Source of the DNA: Rehmannia glutinosa
Taxonomy: Eukaryota; Streptophyta; Magnoliopsida; Lamiales; Orobanchaceae
Direction: 5' to 3'
NCBI GenBank assembly: GCA_016081115.2
Contig: JABTTQ020002844.1
Coordinates: 62,001 to 126,000 of the forward strand
DNA: 64,000 nucleotides
Numbering within the stretch: position 1 is the first letter of the stretch; every line of letters starts with the position of its first letter. The notes under the pieces were generated by a model, which searched no databases, was not told the DNA's origin, and worked only from the letters and a program-made list of their open reading frames with translations. Shown here in pieces: positions 57,852-64,000 of the stretch. A program made the position numbers and the translations under genes.

Positions 57852-59523
57852 GATGGATTCCATCTAGAAGATATTCAGAATCCGATTACCTTCTGCTTAC
57901 TGAAGATGGAGAACCTGAGAGTTTCCAAGAAGTAGTATCTCAAAAGGACAAAGAAAAATGTCTGCAAGCAATGCAGGATGAAATGAAATCTCTGCAGAAG
58001 AATCATACTTATGAGATCGTAGAACTTCCAAAAGCGAAGAAGAAGGCGAGAAACAAATGGGTGTTCAAGTGAAGAAAGATGGCGGAAAAGTGGTGAAATA
58101 CAAAGTTTCTACCGGGTAGTTAAGGGTATCCAATGAGAAAAAGGGAATCGACTTTGATGAGAATTTTTCACCAGTAGTCAAGATGACATCAATTAGAGTT
58201 ATTCTTGGTTTAGTAGCAAGTATGAACTTGGAGCTTGAATAAATGGATGTGAAGACAACATTTCTTCACGGAGATCTAAAAGAAGAGATCTACATGGAGC
58301 AACCAGAAGGTTTTGAGATTTCAGGTGATAATCTCATTTGCAGGCTTAAGAAGAGCTTGTACGGTCTGAAGCAGGCACCAAGGCAGTGGTACAAAAATTT
58401 TGACTCATGTATGGTGAGTTAAGGCTTCAAGAAGACTAATGCAGATGAGTGTGTTTACATTCAAAAGTTTGCAGATGGAAATTTCGTTGTTCTTCTACTA
58501 TATGTAGATGATATTCTGATCCTGGGAAAAGATGCAATGAAGATTAGTGAGCTGAAGAAAGAACTTTCGAAGTCCTTTGACATGAAAGACTTAGGACCGG
58601 CTCAACAGATTTTGGGAATGCAGATAGTTCGAGACAGAAAGAACCGGAGGTTATGGCTATCTCAGGAGAAGTATATTGAATGGGTGCTCGAGAGGTTCAA
58701 TATGAATAATGACAAACTAGTCAGCATTCCACTAGCCATCCACTTCAAGTTGAGCAAGAGTGCATTCCCCTCATCCAAGGAAGAGATCGGGGAAATGTCA
58801 TCAGTACCATATTCTTTAGCAGTTGGAAGTCTAATGTATGCAATGGTGTGTTCAAGATCAGATATTGCTCATGCAGTGGGAACAGTGAGTCGTTTTCTCT
58901 CTAACCCCGGAAAGGAGCATTGGGAGGCAGTGAAATGGATTCTCAGGTACTTGGTGGGTACGTCAAGAATATATCTTTGCTATGGGGGAGCTGATCCAGT
59001 CTTGGAGGCCTATATAGATGCAGATATGGCAGGAGATCTTGATAGTAGAAAATCTATTTCATGATTTATCTACACGTTCATAGGGGGAGTTGTTTCATGG
59101 CAGTCAAGACTGCAGAAGTGTGTTGCTTTATCCACCACAGAAGTAGAGTATATTGCTGCCGCTGAAGCTGGTAAAGAAATATTGTGGCTAAAGCATTATC
59201 TCCAAGAACTTGAAATGAAGCAAAAGGATTACAAGATACATTGTGACAGTCAGAGTGCTTTGGATTTGAGCAAGAACTCAATGTACCATTCCCGAACAAA
59301 ACATATTGACATTAGATATCATTGGATACGCGAGACAATAGAACGACAACAGTTGAAACTCATTAAGATCCACACAAAAGAGAATCCTGGAAACATGTTG
59401 ATGAAGGTGGTTACACGAGAAAAGCTTAAGCTATGCAGATACATAGCAGGGATGCTTGTCCCAGATATGGCTGAAGGGGGAGAATTGAAGAATTCAATTC
59501 AAACTTGTTCAGCCAGTATCTAA
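57852..59523 (+). pseudogene. Element E reverse transcriptase and RNase H
   Basis: RT begins around EKCLQAMQDEMKSLQKN (57950). NKWVFK is followed by a stop, then VKTTFLHGDLKEEIYMEQ and KKSLYGLKQAPRQWYK. The catalytic YVDD is intact at 58501-58512. A clean 175-codon frame (58537-59064) gives the connection region (GSLMYAMVCSRSDIAHAVG). A TGA at about 59062 separates it from RNase H, whose core reads ALSTTEVEYIAAAEAGKE, HCDSQSALDLSKNSMYHSRT and HIDIRYHWIRE (59100-59523). Stops at about 58070, 58118, 58240, 58420 and 59062 make it inactive. Confidence 0.9.
59473..59485 (+). other. Polypurine tract of element E
   Basis: The sequence gaagggggagaat lies directly before the 3' LTR. Confidence 0.85.
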
Positions 59524-59866
59524 AAGCAAGTAGCCACGATCTACCGTCTTGTAGTAGCTCAATTTTGACAAAGAAGATGCATCAGCTTTTCATGGTTGAA
59601 GATTTCAACCATTCACATCTTCTCCCACCTCTATAAATAGAATACATGTCCTCAGTTGGAAATCATCCCTTTTAAGTGAAATATCACAGAGAGTAGAGAG
59701 ATCCTTGAGAGTGATCAAATTCAATCCTTGAGAGATTGAGTGAGTTTTTGAGAGTTTTTATGAGTTTGTAAATCTCCCTGTAAATCTATTCTTGTGAGAA
59801 ATAGAATTGGTATTTTTCTCTCAAATTCATCCATTTAGTTTCATAATGATCCTGTGATACCTAACA
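59486..59866 (+). repeat. 3' LTR of element E (381 bp)
   Basis: Intact copy without the two insertions seen in the 5' LTR. It has the TATA box ctataaatag at about 59630-59639 and ends gatacctaaca. It is followed by the resumed F-box reading frame. Confidence 0.95.
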
Positions 59867-60385
59867 AGTCCCGATGTCGGCATGTTCTTGTCTCGTCCTA
59901 ATACACGTTGGGATCACTGGTACGAATTTGTTCCCTTCTTTGCCAACAAATCAGGGGATCTACCATTCGAAAAACAACTCAAGTTCATGAAAGACACGTG
60001 AGACATTAGGGTTTTGCATTCTTGTAATGGGTTATTGCTCTGTTGCAATTACTTTAGTGCCTACTATGATAATGTGAGATATTATGTGTATAATCCCACC
60101 GTCAATAATTTCTCAACACTTCCAAAACTAAATGTCAAAAGTTGGGTTTTGCCAACAATAGACAGGATGCGTTTGGCTATTGATCTCTCAAAGTCTCCTC
60201 ATTACAAAGTTGTTTTTGTAACATCCAATTTTTATTATTTTGAAATATCGATTTATAAAATGGTAATGCGATTTATAATAAAACGTTATTGTTCCAAGTA
60301 TTCCAAAAATCATTTACCATTAAAAATAATAATAAAAAAACTATTAGATGATAATCCCAAAAATAATTTCATAATAAAATTGTAA

Positions 60386-60930
60386 TTCTAAATATTATAA
60401 TAGTCCAACAAAGAAAATATAATAATAAAAAAATTGAAGTTCATTATTCTTTTATTTTTTCGGTCACCGCCTCCACGTGTCCCGCCAACTCCATCATTCC
60501 TCTGAAATAGAAGTATATTTTGGGTGAGCATTCAACGGCTTAGTAGGGGCATATTTGTCCAAACTAAATACACAATACACATCACAAAATAACAGGTTTA
60601 AAATTTGAACATGTAACTGTAGCTATGGCATTGAAACATGGCTCGCACTGCCGAAATTTCACCGGAGGGAACTTTTATGCCCCGAAAATCTTGATGGTCC
60701 CATACGACTATGACACGTATCACGTAGAAGCAACATTATCAAGCAACATATAAAGGGTATTTAACATGGACAAATAAAAACGGAATTTAGAAAAACAACA
60801 CCCGTACCTCGAAAATTAGCATAGATAATGTTGTGACGATGAGTGGAAATTTCTATACTCGAAAATTCCTGTTGCCTACAATTAAATTTAAACTAGTATT
60901 AATATATTAATAAAATTTATATAAAGTTTA
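60386..60930. other. Region downstream of the F-box remnant, nothing recognised
   Basis: About 550 bp of mixed composition. I see no further F-box-associated domain sequence, no repeat and no RNA gene. Confidence 0.45.
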
Positions 60931-60946
60931 TATATATATATATATA

Positions 60947-62524
60947 GGGGGAGGTTAAAATGAGACCACATATTATAGTGACACAGTGTGGACTCATCTC
61001 AACCCTCCATTATCTACATCAATGGCTAAGATAAATAGGGGTTAAAATTACATTAAATATTTAATTAATGCAAAATAAGGGTATAATTGTCAAATTAACC
61101 AAGTGGGGACCATCCAAATATGAAATCAGTTATTAGGAGAGAGAAAATCACGCGGGGAGAGAGAAAATCGCGCTGGAGAGAGAAAATCGCGCATGTGCTC
61201 TGCCATGCAGTATGATGTACACTTATCATATATTTGTTGTATACTTAACACTATTTTACTGTATGTTTAGCATAATTTTACTGCATATTAAAATGGTTAA
61301 ACAAAAATATGTGGGAATCGTGAATCAAGTAATCAATTATATATAGAGAGAGAATCACACTCATTAACATGTGGGGACCGTGGATTAAGTAAATCAATTA
61401 TAGAGAGAGAGAAAATCACGCTCGTTATTGTGTTGTATATTTAGCATATATTTGATGTACACTTAACACTATTTTGTTGTATGTTTAACATTATTTTACT
61501 GTATATTAAAATGGTCAAACAAAAATATGTGGGGACCGTAGATTAAATAATCAATTATATACAGAGAAAATCACGCATATTATTGTGTTGTATATTTAGC
61601 ATATATTTGATGTATACTTAACACTATTATGCTGTTATGTTTAACATAATTTTATTGCATATTACAATTGTCAAACAAAAATATAAGTATACAACAAAAC
61701 ACATATAAATATACAACAAGTCACATATAAATATACAACAAAAAAACATAAGTATACAGCAACATAAATATATACATCAAAAATTAATTATTTATACAGC
61801 AAAACACATCTAAATATACATCGAAAAATATCTAAGTATACATCAAAGAAGATTCTACAACAAAGAGTAACAGATCGTCTCCTTCATCTCTCCATCTGCC
61901 ATACCTTCACGCTCGAGCCAACCAACAATCGAGAAATTCATCGAAGAAAACTACGCAAAACTTCTTCCCCCAAATTTCAAAAAAAATCCTCTCGATTCAA
62001 TTGAAGAATCACAAGAATCGTGAAAAAAATGAAGTTTCCCAAGCTCGCTCGTAAGATTGCATCTGTTTCAAACCACTCCCTATCCCATGTTTGGTGAAAA
62101 TTACTAATCCAGGGAATCTTCTCCATGAGGGGTGCAGCAACCTCCCGAAGAATCCAACTGACAATCAGCAAAGCGCAAAAAAGCCACAATACGCAATACG
62201 AGCCGAACTCCGGCTAATACCGGACACAACTGTGCGGCAAACGTTGCACGCGCAGATCGCGCAGCATGAGACAGAAGAATGAAAAGAAGAATGATCAAGG
62301 ATCAAGGTTCAAACTGATCGTGCAATACAATTTCTAATCCTTGCCGTGAGAAGAAGAATGAAAATTGTATAATTACACAATTACAATGATGCCCTTTTCA
62401 GATTTAAAATAAATCAAAAATATTTATTAAATGGAGTAAATCTCAACCATCTAAAATTACAGATTTGTGGACATGATTAGTCCACATTGTCTCACTCTAA
62501 TTATGTGGTCTTATTTGATCCAAT

Positions 62525-62527
<3 letters not shown>
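60947..62527. mobile_element. Inverted-repeat element inserted in (TA)n (1581 bp)
   Basis: The left end gggggaggttaaaatgagac and the right end read inward (gggattggatcaaataagac) are imperfect inverted repeats of about 55 bp that also share ccacat and gtggact. Both ends abut (TA)n tracts (60931-60946 and 62528-62560), so the TSD is hidden in the repeat. Transposase is absent. The family is not certain. Short terminal-repeat elements targeted to TA microsatellites are common in plants. The centre (61860-62340) is not AT-rich and may be captured genic DNA. Confidence 0.75.
61200..61860. repeat. Internal repeats of the (TA)n-targeted element
   Basis: A block with tttagcatatatttgatgta, acttaacactatt and gtcaaacaaaaatatgtgg occurs three times (about 61215, 61435 and 61590, steps ~215 and ~158 bp). 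It is followed by several ~27-bp units of the type acacatataaatatacaaca (61680-61850). Non-coding. Confidence 0.75.
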
Positions 62528-62563
<36 letters not shown>

Positions 62564-63370
62564 TATTGAAATTAAAATTTTTAAGGGCTAGACATTCATT
62601 GGTAAAATTTGTGTTGGATGAAATTGGCTTGGTCAAAATCCTAAATCATAGTCAAAATCTTTTTCTTTTGTTTTTCGTTCTATTTCCCCCACTCATTTCA
62701 AAATCCCCATATACCCATATTCCCCCACCCATACGCCCCCCTTCCCTTATCTTTGTTTTTTTTCCTCTTCCTAGTAAAATCCATTTCCCCAAATCCCCCT
62801 TTATCTCTCTCTCTCTCTCTCTCTTTCTCTCTTCTTACCTTTTTCCTCATATCTTTTATTTTCTCTGTCTCTCTCATTTTCTTTCCCTTTTTGTTTCCCT
62901 TATCTCTCACTCTTCTCCCTCACCAAACCCATGTCCCACCCCATTCTTGCTATTATTTCTCTGTATACAACAATCCCCCCATTTTTCACACACCACATAC
63001 ACACGGTGGCGACCGATGGTTAAAGGGGGAACCGGGCATAAATCTGCCCGGGTCACCTCTCTCTATTTTTTTTTGGGTTTGAGTTTTTGGAGGGGATTTT
63101 GGACTGGGTGATGGTTTTTCCAGCGATTGGTGATAGTAGTTCGTGCTGGTTGAAGGGTGAGTGAAAGTGGCAGTAGAACTTTGGAGTTTTTGGAAGAAAC
63201 AGGAAACAATAATTTTCTTACCTCTGAATTGTTTGAAATTTTGTTGTGCGATAGGATAGTGAAAGTTGGCGTTATTATACTATCATTAGAGTTGTAACTT
63301 TGGTAATGAGAGTGATTTCAGAAAATTGATGTATGCATAATTTTAGTCTTAATTTTTGCTGAAAATTTGG
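62528..63370. other. TA microsatellite and pyrimidine-rich region, no gene recognised
   Basis: A (TA)n tract (62528-62560) is followed by unremarkable sequence, then a strongly pyrimidine-rich block on the plus strand (62640-62990) that includes (CT)n at 62803-62835. Such blocks occur in plant 5' leaders and in retrotransposon leaders. The open frame 62566-63111 here is a low-complexity product (Phe, Leu, Ser, Pro) and is not called. Confidence 0.5.
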
Positions 63371-64000
63371 TTAGAAATTTATGGTATTATGGCTGAAATT
63401 GCTCAATGTATTTGGCCTAAATTTGTTAGCCAGAATATTTGTTGACGGCCTTCCACAATCTCGGCCCACGGCGCGCTTCTTTCTTCTGGCTCCTCTTGAG
63501 TCTCCTCCTCTTTGTCCTTCTCTTCGGCCACCCCCTCGACCTCGGACTCTGTTGGTAATCTCAGCCGTAGACCAGCCCGCTGATAGTCTTTCCTCAGTGG
63601 CCAAGACCTTAATTTTCTTATTCGACTGGGCCAAATCTTGAATATTTTCCAGCCGGCGGATGAAAACCTCTGAAAGACGACCCATAGAGGGGCGGTTTCC
63701 TAAAGAAAGAGATGAAGTCAATCATAAAGAAACCAAGTAAGAAGAAGAGAAAAAATTCAGAAGGTAAAAATGCACTTACGAAAATCATATCGAAAGCTTG
63801 AAGGGGGGAGAAGGATCTACCTCCCGTCCCCCAGGCGAGTCTGCCACTCGCCACCAACCAGAACCATCTCCCATTCCACTCATTTAGAGATTGTGGAAGG
63901 CCATTGACTAGCCCGTCTGGGTACCCGGCTCTGAGCTGCACATAATACCAACCCGATGGCGGCCCCGGCCCTGTGGTCGCTTCCAAACAAATAACTCATT
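63371..64000 (-). CDS. Gypsy-type transposon protein, partial, two exons
   Basis: The minus strand enters from the right edge and reads SGWYYVQLRAGYPDGLVNGL, then NEWNGRWFWLVASGRLAWG, resembling the plant 'putative gypsy type transposon' family (PF04195), where a Trp/Tyr-rich segment is followed by a Trp-Lys/Arg-Phe-Phe-type segment. An 80-bp intron is predicted at 63700-63779 (donor attttc|gtaagtg, acceptor tttctttag|gaaacc). Splicing joins AFDMIF to GNRPSMGRLSEVFIRRLENI in frame. The second exon continues with an Arg/Gly-rich stretch (VRGRGGGRREGQRGGDSRG) to a stop at 63371. The protein start is outside the window. Function is unknown beyond its link to Ty3/gypsy elements. Confidence 0.55.

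Larger units (their letters stand above)
53280..59866 (+). mobile_element. Element E: TNT1/Tork-like Ty1/copia retrotransposon inside the F-box gene
   Basis: LTRs at 53280-54893 and 59486-59866 frame gag, protease, integrase, RT and RNase H in copia order, with a perfect initiator-Met primer site. The right LTR is 381 bp. The left is 1614 bp only because of two insertions. Flanking 5-mers are AATCT (53275-53279) and AGTCC (59867-59871), each one transition away from AATCC, consistent with an old TSD. Sequence resembles TNT1-94-type pol proteins throughout. All frames are broken. Confidence 0.9.
53047..60385 (+). pseudogene. F-box gene split by a copia insertion
   Basis: F-box proteins are the substrate-receptor subunits of SCF ubiquitin ligases. 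The first part (53047-53279) starts MNLKFKVSKIVD and carries the F-box itself around residues 33-75 (DLLKQILLRLPIKSLLRFKL, HWNYLISNPRFRHLRNPDP). An earlier ATG at 53030 is in another frame. Element E interrupts at codon ~78. The gene resumes at 59867 in the matching position (DVGMFLSRPN, GDLPFEKQLKF) with an in-frame TGA near 60000, then the F-box-associated domain HSCNGLLLCCNY, YYVYNPTVNNFSTLPKL, DLSKSPHYKVVFV. After about 60250 similarity to the family is lost in AT-rich sequence up to a stop at 60385. The usual length is ~350-400 residues, so the 3' end is also missing. Confidence 0.85.

Noticed and set aside
60014..60385. Independent small gene of 123 codons
   Set aside because: Its sequence is the F-box-associated domain in frame with the upstream remnant, so it is the second half of the split gene.
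62566..63111. 181-codon ORF in the pyrimidine-rich region
   Set aside because: Its composition follows the CT-rich DNA (Ser, Phe, Leu, Pro). There is no domain, and it overlaps a (CT)n microsatellite.

Overview
This window is eukaryotic nuclear DNA from a flowering plant. The evidence is LTR retrotransposons primed by initiator-Met tRNA, introns with GT/AG borders, an F-box gene, a chloroplast psbC fragment, and DNA transposons of the MULE, CACTA and hAT superfamilies. The accessory protein carried by the two Sirevirus-like elements recalls abundant hypothetical proteins of asterids (Lamiales, for example Gesneriaceae). That placement comes from memory and is an inference. No CRISPR array, operon, tRNA gene or functional rRNA gene was seen. 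The only host gene recognised with fair confidence is a broken F-box gene. Almost everything else is transposable elements, many nested and resolved here by target-site duplications (TSDs).

Layout, left to right. (1) 1-7712: 3' half of a Sirevirus-like Ty1/copia element (element A: end of reverse transcriptase, RNase H, a very long third ORF, 3' LTR). (2) 7713-14156: a minus-strand, gag-only copia derivative (element C). A interrupts one end of it, and its 5' LTR holds a 1.5 kb solo LTR (11865-13386, TSD CGGGG). (3) 15027-31410: a ~1.3 kb MULE with a 9-bp TSD. It was inflated to 16 kb by a mini-CACTA (15167-16130, TSD TAT) and by a 14.1 kb Sirevirus-like element B (17284-31386) that landed in the MULE's right terminal inverted repeat. 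(4) 31595-44907: a 13.3 kb minus-strand Ty3/gypsy element of Tat type (element D, TSD ATCAT). It has two RNase H domains and a plant mobile domain (PMD) gene on the opposite strand, with its own TATA box, a 5'-UTR intron and a Cassandra-like solo LTR in its leader. (5) 45212-49394: minus-strand remains of a MuDR-type gene that joins a truncated transposase to a second, intron-bearing PMD, followed by a Myb/SANT-like ORF. (6) 50947-51602: a hAT element (8-bp TSD). (7) 53047-60385: an F-box gene split by a TNT1/Tork-like copia element (element E). E's 5' LTR itself received a hAT MITE and a patch of organellar DNA. (8) 60947-62527: an inverted-repeat element set in (TA)n. (9) 63371-64000: a two-exon gene of a gypsy-type transposon on the minus strand, running off the right edge.

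How the parts relate. Gag, protease, integrase, RT and RNase H of A, B, D and E are recognisable, but all are broken by frameshifts or stops. The LTRs of D are nearly identical, so D is the youngest complete element despite its broken frames. The accessory genes are the most unusual content: the ~1500-codon third ORF shared by A and B, and two PMD genes carried by two different transposon classes within about 10 kb.
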